DNA from: Croceicoccus sp.
GTDB taxonomy: Bacteria > Pseudomonadota > Alphaproteobacteria > Sphingomonadales > Sphingomonadaceae
NCBI GenBank assembly: GCA_029936705.1
Contig: JAPYSD010000020.1
Location: 1-18,108 of the forward strand
DNA length: 18,108 nt
Direction: 5' to 3'
This document shows positions 8,458 through 16,800 of this stretch, one piece after another; the stretch's first letter is position 1, and every line of letters begins with the position of its first letter. The notes beneath the pieces were generated by a model. That model did no database searches, was not told the DNA's origin, and worked only from the letters and a program-made list of their open reading frames with translations. The translations under genes and the position numbers were made by a program.

Positions 8458-9741
8458 GTGGGCGATACGGCGAAACTGACCGCAGGGGGCGGCGACTACG
8501 AATTTCCGATGAAGAGTGGGACGCTCGGCCCGGATGTCGTCGATATCGGCAAGCTTTACGGCAAGACGGGCATGTTCACCTATGACCCGGGCTTCACCTC
8601 TACGGCGAGCTGCGATTCGGGCCTGACCTTCATCGATGGCGAGGAAGGCGTGCTGCTGCACCGCGGCTATCCGATCGGCCAGCTGGCGGAAAATTCCAAC
8701 TTCATGGAAGTTTCCTACCTGATGCTGAACGGCGAGCTGCCCTCCAAGGACGAGCTCGACAATTTCGAGTTCACCATCACGCGTCACACCATGCTGCACG
8801 ACCAGCTGCGCCAGTTCTACCAGGGCTTCCGCCGCGACGCGCACCCGATGGCCATCATGTGCGGCGTGGTCGGCGCGCTGTCGGCGTTCTATCACGACAG
8901 CACCGACATCTCGGACCCCGAGCACCGCAAGATCAGCTCGCACCGGTTGATCGCCAAGATGCCGACCATTGCCGCCATGGCGTACAAGTACGCGATCGGT
9001 CAGCCCTTCATGCAGCCGGACAATTCGCTGAGCTATACCGGCAATTTCCTGCGCATGACGTTCGGCGTTCCCGCCGAGCAGTACGAAGTGGTGCCCGAAG
9101 TCGAAAAGGCGCTGGACCGCATCTTCATCCTGCATGCCGACCACGAGCAGAACGCATCGACCTCGACCGTGCGGCTTGCCGGTTCGTCGGGCGCCAATCC
9201 GTTCGCCTGCATCGCGGCGGGCATCGCCTGCCTGTGGGGCCCGGCGCATGGCGGCGCGAACGAGGCCGCGCTCAACATGCTGCGCGAGATCGGCACCCCG
9301 GACAAGATTCCCGAGTATATCGCGCGCGCCAAGAACAAGGACGACCCGTTCCGCCTGATGGGCTTTGGCCACCGCGTGTACAAGAACTACGACCCGCGGG
9401 CGACCGTGATGCAGAAGACCGTGCGCGAAGTGTTCGACGCGCTGAAGGTCAACGACCCCGTGTTCGAGGTTGCCCTGCAGCTCGAGGAAATGGCGCTGAA
9501 CGATGATTACTTCATCGAGAAGAAGCTGTTCCCCAACGTCGATTTCTATTCGGGCGTGATCCTCTCGGCCATCGGCTTCCCGACCGAGATGTTCACCGCG
9601 CTGTTCGCCCTGGCCCGCACCGTCGGCTGGGTCGCCCAGTGGAACGAGATGATTTCCGATCCCGGCCAGCGCATCGGCCGTCCGCGCCAGCTTTACACCG
9701 GCCCGACGACGCGCGATTATGTGCCCATCGCCCAGCGCTGA
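8458..9741 (+). CDS. gltA: Citrate synthase (type II, Gram-negative hexameric form)
   Basis: This enzyme condenses acetyl-CoA with oxaloacetate to citrate, the entry step of the TCA cycle. Its 427 residues equal the length of the E. coli enzyme, and the catalytic residues fall at the same numbers: His226 and His229 in ILHADHEQNASTS, His264 in WGPAHGGANE, and Asp362 in NVDFYSG. The GFGHRVYKNYDPRA segment (about 302-315) binds oxaloacetate. The start is GTG 8458, with a strong AGAGGAG Shine-Dalgarno at 8444-8450. It probably shares a transcript with gltX (47-bp gap), although the gap is long enough for its own promoter. Confidence 0.98.
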   Translation: MGDTAKLTAGGGDYEFPMKSGTLGPDVVDIGKLYGKTGMFTYDPGFTSTASCDSGLTFIDGEEGVLLHRGYPIGQLAENSNFMEVSYLMLNGELPSKDELDNFEFTITRHTMLHDQLRQFYQGFRRDAHPMAIMCGVVGALSAFYHDSTDISDPEHRKISSHRLIAKMPTIAAMAYKYAIGQPFMQPDNSLSYTGNFLRMTFGVPAEQYEVVPEVEKALDRIFILHADHEQNASTSTVRLAGSSGANPFACIAAGIACLWGPAHGGANEAALNMLREIGTPDKIPEYIARAKNKDDPFRLMGFGHRVYKNYDPRATVMQKTVREVFDALKVNDPVFEVALQLEEMALNDDYFIEKKLFPNVDFYSGVILSAIGFPTEMFTALFALARTVGWVAQWNEMISDPGQRIGRPRQLYTGPTTRDYVPIAQR

Positions 9742-9776
9742 ACGCGGGCGCTGACATAGCGAAAAAGGAAATGACG

Positions 9777-9980
9777 ATGCGGAGACTGGCCTTAACCATC
9801 CTCGGCATCGTCATTTTTCTTATGGGTGCCCTGTGGACGCTGCAGGGGCTGGACCTCGTCGGCTGGCCCGACGACAGTTTCATGATCGGCAAGCGCCGAT
9901 GGGCCTATATCGGCGTATTGGTGATGGCCGCGGGGCTGATCCTGGTCTGGATCGTGCGGCGACACCGGCACGAACGCTGA
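9777..9980 (+). CDS. Small membrane protein with two predicted transmembrane helices
   Basis: This encodes a 67-aa protein. Helix 1 (about residues 5-23) is followed by a WTLQGLDLVGWPDDSFM loop, helix 2 (about 43-60) and a basic RRHRHER tail. The pattern 'LWTLQGL...SFM.G...WA.IG' is one I recall from small uncharacterised membrane proteins in several bacterial phyla. No function is assigned. The ATG at 9777 is preferred because AAGGAA (9765-9770) sits 6 bp before it; an ATG at 9771 is too close to that site and would add only two residues. It lies 35 bp after gltA and so is probably co-transcribed. It converges on the kinase-like gene with a 10-bp gap. Confidence 0.75.
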   Translation: MRRLALTILGIVIFLMGALWTLQGLDLVGWPDDSFMIGKRRWAYIGVLVMAAGLILVWIVRRHRHER

Positions 9981-9990
9981 ACAGGCCGCC

Positions 9991-11373
9991 TTACTCTGGC
10001 GCCGGTTCCGCCTGCCTTGCAGCGGGCAAGCGCAGGGTGAAGCAATTGCCGCCCTGCTTGCCGGGCGCCGCCACAAGGCTTCCGCCCATCGCCTCGGCCA
10101 GGCGGCGAGCGATATGCAGGCCGAGGCCCATCCCGCTGCCGTCGCGTCCCAGCCTCTCGTACTTGGCGAAGATCTGCTCGCGCTCCTGCGCGGACAGGGG
10201 CCTGCCCTCGTCGCTGACGCTGACGCTGACCCATGAGCCCTGCGCCGTGCAATCGACAAGGATTTCCCCGCCGCGGGGGCCATAGTCCACCGCGTTGCCC
10301 AGCAGGTTGAGCAGGATCTGCATGCACCAGCGCCGGTCGCCAAGCGCGGGCGCCGGATCGGCGGCGATGGTGAAGCGCGCCTGCCTGCGGGCCGCGCGCG
10401 TCGTCTGGAACCGGCACGCGCTTTCGGCGATTTCGGCCAGGATCAGCGGGACCAGTTCGGGCTCCGGTTCCTCCTCGCCATCCGAAAGCGATTGGGCCAT
10501 CCCGGCAAGATGCTTGCCCGCATCGACGATGTCGCCCGCATAGCCGACATATTCGCGCGGCAGAGGACCGGCCAGCCGGTCGCGCATGATCTCGCCCAGC
10601 TGGATGATGCGGCGCACCGGTGCGTCCAGCGCCGGGGTCAGCTGTTCCGACAAAAGGTTGTCCGGCAGCAGGTCCTCGTCCTTCGCGGGGCTGGCGGAGA
10701 TCGCTTCCTCGTGCCGGCGGATCAGGATCTGCTGGCCCGCATTGCCGCCGGTCCCGCCCGCCAGCATCAGGTGCCAGCGCCTTTCCGAACCCTCGATACC
10801 CGCAATGATGCCGCTGCGCAGGCTCCAGTGCGAATGCACGTCGCCCTCGGTCTCGAACAGGGTGGACCAGTTCTGGCCGCGCTGCCGCCGTGCCTGCGCC
10901 ACCATCGGCGACAGTTCGGCGCACTCGGTCTCCAGCGCGACGATGTTCTGCTGCCCGTCGAGCCACAGCACGGCTTCGGCCAGCAACTGCTCGATCGCGA
11001 GGCGCGTTTCCGCTGCTTCGTCGTCGTCCGCGCCTGCCGAGTTACCTTCCGAAGCGGGAACGGTATCCAGCGCCTGCCAGTCCGACAGGCGGATGGAGCA
11101 GCCATCCTCGTCCGGCTCGATCTCGGCCCAGCTTTTCAGCGATCCGCCGGGATGGGTGATCGTCAGCGCCTGCGCCAGCTTCATGCCATAGGCGCGCGCC
11201 TTGCGGACCAGCTGCATCAGTTCGGGCACCGCGATCAGCCCGGGCATGTCGCCGCCGCTTTCGCGTTGCAAGGACGCGATGCGGTCATCCGCCGCGATCA
11301 GCCGGTCCTGCGCATCGCTGCGCGCGGTCAGCGGAGCGGCAGTGCCCGTCGCGGTTATGACCCCCTCGGCCAT
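9991..11373 (-). CDS. Histidine-kinase-like protein lacking the phospho-acceptor histidine
   Basis: This is a 460-aa protein with no membrane segment. The N-terminal ~120 residues are unassigned, and residues ~125-215 look like a PAS-type sensor fold. Residues ~240-298 align by eye with the HisKA dimerisation helices of the PleC/DivJ/PdhS group, including a GPL...YVGYAGDIVDAGKHL segment matching that group's second helix. In the usual SHELRTP motif this protein reads TPALDAP, with Pro247 in place of histidine. The ATPase domain keeps the N-box (ILLNLLGNAVDYG, Asn360), a G1-like DEGRP (388-392, second Gly changed to Pro), an F-box (FAKYERLG) and an intact G2 box (GSGMGLGLHIARR). It may bind ATP but should not autophosphorylate in the normal way. 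It starts 2 bp after the upstream gene's stop, so the two are probably translated together. No response regulator is nearby. Confidence 0.85.
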   Translation of the reverse strand: MAEGVITATGTAAPLTARSDAQDRLIAADDRIASLQRESGGDMPGLIAVPELMQLVRKARAYGMKLAQALTITHPGGSLKSWAEIEPDEDGCSIRLSDWQALDTVPASEGNSAGADDDEAAETRLAIEQLLAEAVLWLDGQQNIVALETECAELSPMVAQARRQRGQNWSTLFETEGDVHSHWSLRSGIIAGIEGSERRWHLMLAGGTGGNAGQQILIRRHEEAISASPAKDEDLLPDNLLSEQLTPALDAPVRRIIQLGEIMRDRLAGPLPREYVGYAGDIVDAGKHLAGMAQSLSDGEEEPEPELVPLILAEIAESACRFQTTRAARRQARFTIAADPAPALGDRRWCMQILLNLLGNAVDYGPRGGEILVDCTAQGSWVSVSVSDEGRPLSAQEREQIFAKYERLGRDGSGMGLGLHIARRLAEAMGGSLVAAPGKQGGNCFTLRLPAARQAEPAPE

Positions 11374-11375
11374 GA

Positions 11376-12344
11376 TCAGCCCTCGGGCCCGTCGCCGGAC
11401 GAGGGCGTTCCGCCGGTCAGCAATGCCTGCGCATCATTGCCGCGCAGTGCGGCGAAATTGTCGGGCAGCGTGATATCGGGGTGGATCGCGAAGAACTCGC
11501 GCTCGATCTCCTTGTCGCCCAGCCCGGCCGCGCGCAGCGACAGCGCGAGTCGCGCCAGCTGGCTTTCACCCGTGGAAGAGGCGATATCGTCGCGCGTTTC
11601 ACCCGTCGCGGCGGCCAGCGCCGACAGGAAGACGGCGACGCCCGCATGGCTGACCGACAGCGCAGCAAAGGCCCCTGCCCCCAGCGCGCGCACCAGCCGG
11701 TTGGCGACAGCGATTCGCGTGGTCGATTCGTCGTATTGCGAACGGATGGCATGTTCCGCCGTGCGCGCATGTTCCTCGAAATTGAGGTCGCCCGCGACCA
11801 CGCCGCGCAGCGTGTTCAGCACCGCGAACAGCACGTCTGCGGGAAGCTCGACCAGTGGCAAAGTCATGCGCTGCATGTGGCGCACGAACGCCGCCTGCCC
11901 CGTCAGCAGGTCCATCGCGAGCGAACTGGCATTGGGATCGTCCGCGCTGATCAGCGTCTGCAGCAGCGGCGAGAGCGCCGGGTCCATGCCTGCACGCCGT
12001 TCAAGGCTTTCGGTCAGCTGCCATTCCATCGCGATCGAATGGAGGTGTTCGAGCAGCATAGGCTCGTCGATCAGGGCGCCCGCAAGCGGTTCGGAGAGAT
12101 GCTCCACCCACTGCTCGGGGTCTTTCTCTCCCGCCGCCTCCGCCAGCCTGATGGCTAGCTGCGCGGCGACATCGTTCGCCAGCCCGCGCACCCGCGCCAC
12201 GATCGCATCCGAGAACATCGCGCGATCCTCGCACCCGATGATATGGCGCAGCACGACGCCGCGCGCTCCCAGCACCCGATCTCCGCGCTTCAGTTCGGAG
12301 CGCATGGCGGAGGCAATTCCGCCGGTCTTTTCCAGTTCGCCCAT
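11376..12344 (-). CDS. Conserved all-helical protein of unknown function
   Basis: This is a 322-aa soluble protein, Ala/Leu-rich and apparently almost entirely alpha-helical, with no signal peptide or membrane span. Recognisable stretches are RGVVLRHIIGCEDRAMFSD near the N-terminus, LPLVELPADVLFAVL in the middle, and a C-terminal FFAIHPDITLPDNF. It has the look of alphaproteobacterial helical-repeat proteins such as DUF2336, but I cannot confirm that family. The start is ATG 12344, 23 bp downstream of the preceding gene on the same strand. Its stop is 2 bp from the start of the kinase-like gene. The tight coupling suggests that it and the kinase-like protein work together, perhaps as partner and sensor; this is inference. 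Confidence 0.8.
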   Translation of the reverse strand: MGELEKTGGIASAMRSELKRGDRVLGARGVVLRHIIGCEDRAMFSDAIVARVRGLANDVAAQLAIRLAEAAGEKDPEQWVEHLSEPLAGALIDEPMLLEHLHSIAMEWQLTESLERRAGMDPALSPLLQTLISADDPNASSLAMDLLTGQAAFVRHMQRMTLPLVELPADVLFAVLNTLRGVVAGDLNFEEHARTAEHAIRSQYDESTTRIAVANRLVRALGAGAFAALSVSHAGVAVFLSALAAATGETRDDIASSTGESQLARLALSLRAAGLGDKEIEREFFAIHPDITLPDNFAALRGNDAQALLTGGTPSSGDGPEG

Positions 12345-12367
12345 GGGCTTGGCTTATCACCGTGTGG

Positions 12368-13579
12368 TTAAGGGCGCGTTAGTTTCGTACGAGCCGTTCC
12401 CGTTTGGAACGTAAGGGCAATCCACACCAGCGCAATGGCTCCTGCGAGGAGCATCGAAAGCATTATCGGACCCCCCCAGATGGCCGATAGCGCAAGCGCC
12501 AGGCACAGCAGGAACCGGTCATCGAGCCAAGGGCGAATCGGGGCATAGGGCAGTTCCGCCGCAGCCAGGCGCAGCAGCGCCACCGCCATGAAGGCCGCGA
12601 ACCAGGCAGGAGGCCGTGCCAGGCCCGGCCCGCCGTTCACGGCCATCACCGCCACCATGACGCAGTCGAACGCCAGGAACAGCACCGGCCCGATATCGCG
12701 GCCGCGCGGGCGCATGCGGGTCTGGCGGCGCACCGCCTGCAGCACCCGGTGTCCGCGCAGGACCATCCAGCTCAGCCCCATGAACAGAAACGCGAGCCAG
12801 CCGAGCTGAACCGCGGTGGCCGCCAGCGCCGCACCGACCAACAGCATGCCGACCGCGGCCAGCAGCACGTCGCCGTGATCCTGCTCCAGCAGCCGTGCGC
12901 CGAATTGCTGGGCCGCGCGCGCGGCGATCTTGGTGCCGACCGTCTGGCCGCTCGCCTCCGCTATGGTGGCGGCGAGTCGGCGCTTTTCCGCCGCCTGGGC
13001 ATCCGCGTCGCTGCGAATCAATGCCCATCGGCCATCCGATAGCGCAGCCACGTCGACGGGATGCGCCTGAAGCCGGGTCATCAGGGCGATCCGCAGCAGG
13101 GAGGACGCGATGTCGCAGTCGCGCGGCAATTCGCGCAGCCGTTCCGCCAGCGATCCGGGCACGACCATCAGCCCCGCCCAGGCATGTTCGGCGTCGATCC
13201 GCTCGAACCCGGCGGCCAGCCCCTGCTCCACCGGCAGGGTCGCCACGCCGCGCCCGCTGCTGAGGTCCAGCGCCAGCGACGCGTCGGCCATCAGCGAATC
13301 GCCGAAAACCAGCAGTTCGTCGGCTGCCGTCACCTCGCCGCAAAAGGCGGGCGCGTCGCGCACGATCTTGGCCGGTAGTCCCGCAACCCGCGCGGCGCCC
13401 AGCATCATTTCCACGCGCTCGTCACCCGGATCGCCCAGCACCAGCACGCGCTTGGCCCCAGCGGCGGCCGCGATTTCAAGCTGGTGACGCGCGACCGGCT
13501 CTCCGGCAATGCGCAGCGAGGCCGACGGACGGGTGCCGCCTTCCACCGGTTCCAGCATTGAAATGACTGCTATGCGCAA
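12368..13579 (-). CDS. Polytopic membrane protein with a nucleotidyltransferase-like N-terminal domain
   Basis: The protein is 403 aa. Residues 1-190 look like a sugar-phosphate nucleotidyltransferase fold: a first strand RIAVISML, a GGTRPSASLRIAGEPVARHQLE segment where the family has GxGTRxxP...KPxxxVxGxPxxxxQL, and ELLVFGDSLMAD, where Asp94 matches the metal site. The usual signature Lys is missing. Residues ~237-391 hold about six membrane helices. They resemble a CDP-alcohol phosphatidyltransferase domain, but no DGxxAR...GxxxDxxxD motif is visible. The layout recalls bifunctional inositol-phosphate cytidylyltransferase/phosphotransferases with both active sites eroded. The start is TTG 13579, because the first beta-strand begins there; ATG 13558 would remove it. 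It is the first gene of the three-gene - strand group. Confidence 0.75.
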   Translation of the reverse strand: MRIAVISMLEPVEGGTRPSASLRIAGEPVARHQLEIAAAAGAKRVLVLGDPGDERVEMMLGAARVAGLPAKIVRDAPAFCGEVTAADELLVFGDSLMADASLALDLSSGRGVATLPVEQGLAAGFERIDAEHAWAGLMVVPGSLAERLRELPRDCDIASSLLRIALMTRLQAHPVDVAALSDGRWALIRSDADAQAAEKRRLAATIAEASGQTVGTKIAARAAQQFGARLLEQDHGDVLLAAVGMLLVGAALAATAVQLGWLAFLFMGLSWMVLRGHRVLQAVRRQTRMRPRGRDIGPVLFLAFDCVMVAVMAVNGGPGLARPPAWFAAFMAVALLRLAAAELPYAPIRPWLDDRFLLCLALALSAIWGGPIMLSMLLAGAIALVWIALTFQTGTARTKLTRP

Positions 13580-13835
13580 GGACCATACCCGTTAGTGCAC
13601 CGCCTGCGTCGCGGCGAGCTGTGCCCCTCATGCGGCGGAAAAGCGCCCTTGCGCAAGATGGGCTGCGCGATCTGTGCAAAGGCCGGCGCCGAACCGCGTG
13701 TTCGGGCCGCGATCTGTCAACGGTTTATCCACCGTATCCTGCCGCGTGGCACCCCTGAAAATGACGCTTATGGGCCTGTAACGATCCGGGTTCTGTGCTA
13801 GGCCATGACGCTCAGGATCGGGACGGGTGAATACC
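13580..13835. promoter_or_regulatory. Divergent promoter region between the membrane-protein operon and the coiled-coil gene
   Basis: This is the longest gap between secure genes (256 bp). On the - strand there is a perfect TTGACA (13715-13720 in + coordinates), but the -10 position downstream of it is GC-rich and unconvincing. On the + strand CTGAAA (13755-13760) and TGTAAC (13777-13782) are spaced 16 bp and could serve the coiled-coil gene. A possible four-cysteine small ORF overlaps the region. Promoter assignments are by eye only. Confidence 0.35.
13595..13801 (+). CDS. Possible zinc-ribbon-like microprotein (uncertain)
   Basis: A GTG-started frame of 68 codons encodes two CxxC pairs, CPSC and CAIC, ten residues apart and flanked by basic residues, as in small zinc ribbons. 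The first ~35 codons are rich in G/C at third positions, like real genes here. An AAGGA lies 12 bp before the GTG, which is a rather long spacing. Against it, the second half (about residues 35-68) has no recognisable pattern and looser codon choice, and the frame lies in a region expected to hold divergent promoters. Function unknown; it may be chance. Confidence 0.3.
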   Translation: MHRLRRGELCPSCGGKAPLRKMGCAICAKAGAEPRVRAAICQRFIHRILPRGTPENDAYGPVTIRVLC

Positions 13836-16800
13836 ATGAACAGACGGCGCAATATCATCCGCTTGGGACAGGAAGACCAGGGGGATACCCTTGAGCCGGG
13901 CGAATCCGGCGAGCTGGGCCGCCAAGACGCGCGTGCCCCTGCCGAAAACCACGCCGAACCTTCGCATTACGAGCTGACCGACGACATGGCCTATGCCGAC
14001 TCCGCTTTCGAGGCGGACGCACCGCGCCGCGCGGGCTGGATCATTCCCGTGCTGGCCGCAACCGCGCTGGCGGCGTGGACCGTGTTCTTCGCCTTCGCGC
14101 AATTCGTGGGCGGCGCCGTTCCGACCGACTTTGCCGCGTGGGCCGCGCTGATCGCGCAATGGTCGATGCCGGCCGCGCTGATCGTCGCCTTGTGGATGCT
14201 GGCCCTGCGCCACAGCCGGGCTGAGGCTGGCCGGTTCGCCGACGCCGCCGCGTCGCTGCGCAACGAATCGGTCGCGCTGGAAGAGCGTCTGGGCAAGGTG
14301 AATGCAGAGCTGTCGATCGCGCGCGAATTCCTGACCGCGCAGGGCCGCGACCTCGAATCGCTGGGCCGCATCGCCAGCGAGCGTCTGTCGGAAAATGCCG
14401 GGCGTTTGCAGGAGCTTATCACCGATAACGGGGAACAGGTCGATCGCCTGCACGGCGTGTCGGGCGCGGCTCTCGACAATATGGAAAAGCTGCGCGGGCA
14501 ATTGCCGGTGCTGACCAACGCTGCGCGCGACCTGGTCAATTCGATCGGACAGGCGGGCGAAGGCGCGCATGGCCAGATCAACCGCCTTACCGAAGGGTTC
14601 GGCAGGCTGGGCCAGGCGGGCGAGGCATCGACGCTGAAGGTGGACGAGATGCGCGCGCGAGTGAACGAGGCGCTGGCCGAGTTCGAGCGCTGCGCCGACC
14701 AGCTTGGATCGATCGCGTCGGACCGTTTTGCCGCGCTGGATGCCGAGGGTTCCGCCCTGCGCGAGCGCCTGGACCGGCAGGAGATCGAGGCACTGGCGGC
14801 GGTGCGCGAACGCGCCGAGGCCATGGAGCGTATCCTGGACCAGGCCCGCAATCGCCTGGCGGAAGTCGAGATCGAGGCCGTGGATGCCCTGCAGGAGCGC
14901 CTGGCGAAACTGGAACACGAAAGCGGCGACATCGCAGGCCGCATCGCCCGCGGCGAGACCGAGGCGCTGGACCGCCTGCGCGAGCAACTGGCCGACCTGG
15001 GCCGTGAGGCAGATACGCTGTTCGCGGGCTTCGACGGATCGGGCGCAGGCGCGATCAACAGCTGGCGCGGCCGCCTGAGCGCGGTCAACGACGAGGCCGA
15101 CGCACTGATGGAGCGCTTTGCCGAAGTGGGCGCCGAGGCGATCGCCGCGTGGCGCGAACGCATGGCCGAAGGTGGCCGCGAGGCTGCGACGATGTTCTCC
15201 GGCCTCGACCGCAAGAGCGAGGAAACGCTGGAAACGGTCGGGTCGCGGGTCTCGATGCTGTCGCTGGAAATCGGGCGCCTGCACGGCGAACTGCTCCAAC
15301 ATGGCGAGACGCTGGAGACCGAGATCGCGGGCCGGGTCGACCGCAGCGAGGCAGCGACGCGCGCGCTGTCCGATCGCCTGCGCGCCGGGCTGGAGGCGCT
15401 GGACGGCGAGATCGAGCAGCGCCGCCAGAAGGGCGAGGCCGCTGGCCGCAACCTGACCGAGGCGCTTGCCACCCAGCTTGACGAAGTCGACGGCCGGATC
15501 GAGGAACGCCGCCTGAGCTATATCGCTGCGCAGCGCGAATTCGGCGACGCGGTCACGGGCCAGCTCGACGATTTCGACGCCCGCATCGAACAGCGCCGCC
15601 AGGCCTATCACGACGTGCAGCGCGAATTCGGCGAGGCCATCGCGCAGCAGTTCGTCGCGATCGAGCAAGGGTTCGAAGAACGCCGCCTGCGCCAGCTGGC
15701 AGCGGGCCGCGAAATGACCGAGGCCGCGGCGGAGCATCTCGACGCCATCGACCGCAGCTTTGAGGAACGGCGCGAGGCGCGCATCGCCGCCGGGCAGGAA
15801 AGCCTGGCCCTGCTCGACGCGCAGCTGGCCGAGATCGACGGCGAACTGGACGAGCGCCGCCGCCGCCAGCAGGCGACCAGCGAATCGCTGGCCCGCCATG
15901 CCGAGATCATCTCGGGCCGGATCGCCGATTTCGGCAAGCGCATGCAGCAGGTTGCCGAGAGCGGTCGCGAAGCCGAATCGCTGGTGGGCGACAGCCTGAC
16001 CACGCTGGCCGCCAAGCTGACCGAGAGCCGCGAGGCGCTGTCGGGCACCGACAAGGCGGTCCTGGCGCTGACGGACAATTCGGTGCGGCTGCTCGAACTG
16101 ATCGAGGCCAGTTCGCGTCACACCCGTGAGGCTCTGCCCGCCTCGCTGGACGAGGCCGAGACGCGCCTGACGTCGGTTGCCGACCGCATGGAGGGGCTGC
16201 GCGCTGCGCTGGGCGAAGCGGGCGAGAACAGCAAGACGCTCGACGGAGCGGTCGAGGCGGCGCGGAACAGCACGCGTGCGGCCATTGCCGAGCTTGAGCA
16301 ATTGCACGACCACCTGAAGGAGCGCGGCAGCGAGCACGCGGCACAGATCGCCGATCTGCGCGACACGCTGGCCCTGGCCCGAACCGACAGCGAAGCCATG
16401 GCCGAGGCTGCCGAGGCCACGCTGGGCGGTGCCATCAGCCGCCTGGCCGAAGCAAGCCGCGAGGCCGTCGCCAATATCGAGGGAACCTCGTCCGACGCGG
16501 TGCGCGCCATTGCCGAGAAGCTTGCGCATGACAGCGGAATCGTGGTGAGCGAAGCGCTTCAGAACAGCACGAAGGACGCTCTGGAGACGCTGGACGCCGC
16601 GGTGTCACGCGCGACCAGCGCCGCCCGCGATGCGGCCGGAGAGCTGGAAGAACACCTAAACCGCGTGAACGAGATTACCGGTCACCTGGAATACCGCGTG
16701 GCCGAAGCGCGCCGCCGGGCCGAAGAAGACATCGACGACCATTTCGCGCGCCGCGTGACGCAGATCACCGAATCGCTGAACTCGACCGCGATCGACATCG

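Noticed and set aside
10492..12414. 640-codon open frame on the + strand opposite the kinase-like and helical-protein genes
   Set aside because: It spans two well-supported - strand genes and their junction. Its product is low-complexity Ser/Arg/Ala sequence with no recognisable domain, while the - strand frame has clear kinase ATPase motifs.
13747..13763. TGGCAC word considered as a sigma-54 promoter
   Set aside because: The -12 element TTGC is absent at the correct distance; the position reads AAAA.
14787..15917. 87-bp periodicity considered as a CRISPR array or non-coding tandem repeat
   Set aside because: The repeat is conserved at protein level in one frame, with diverged DNA and no alternating unique spacers.
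13812..16529. 905-codon open frame on the - strand opposite the coiled-coil gene
   Set aside because: It is a shadow caused by GC-rich codon bias and the repetitive Glu/Ala/Arg coding. Its sequence (AVDRA, LAQ, LFQ repeats) mirrors the repeat on the other strand, and the + strand frame has membrane helices, a ribosome site and coherent coiled-coil structure.
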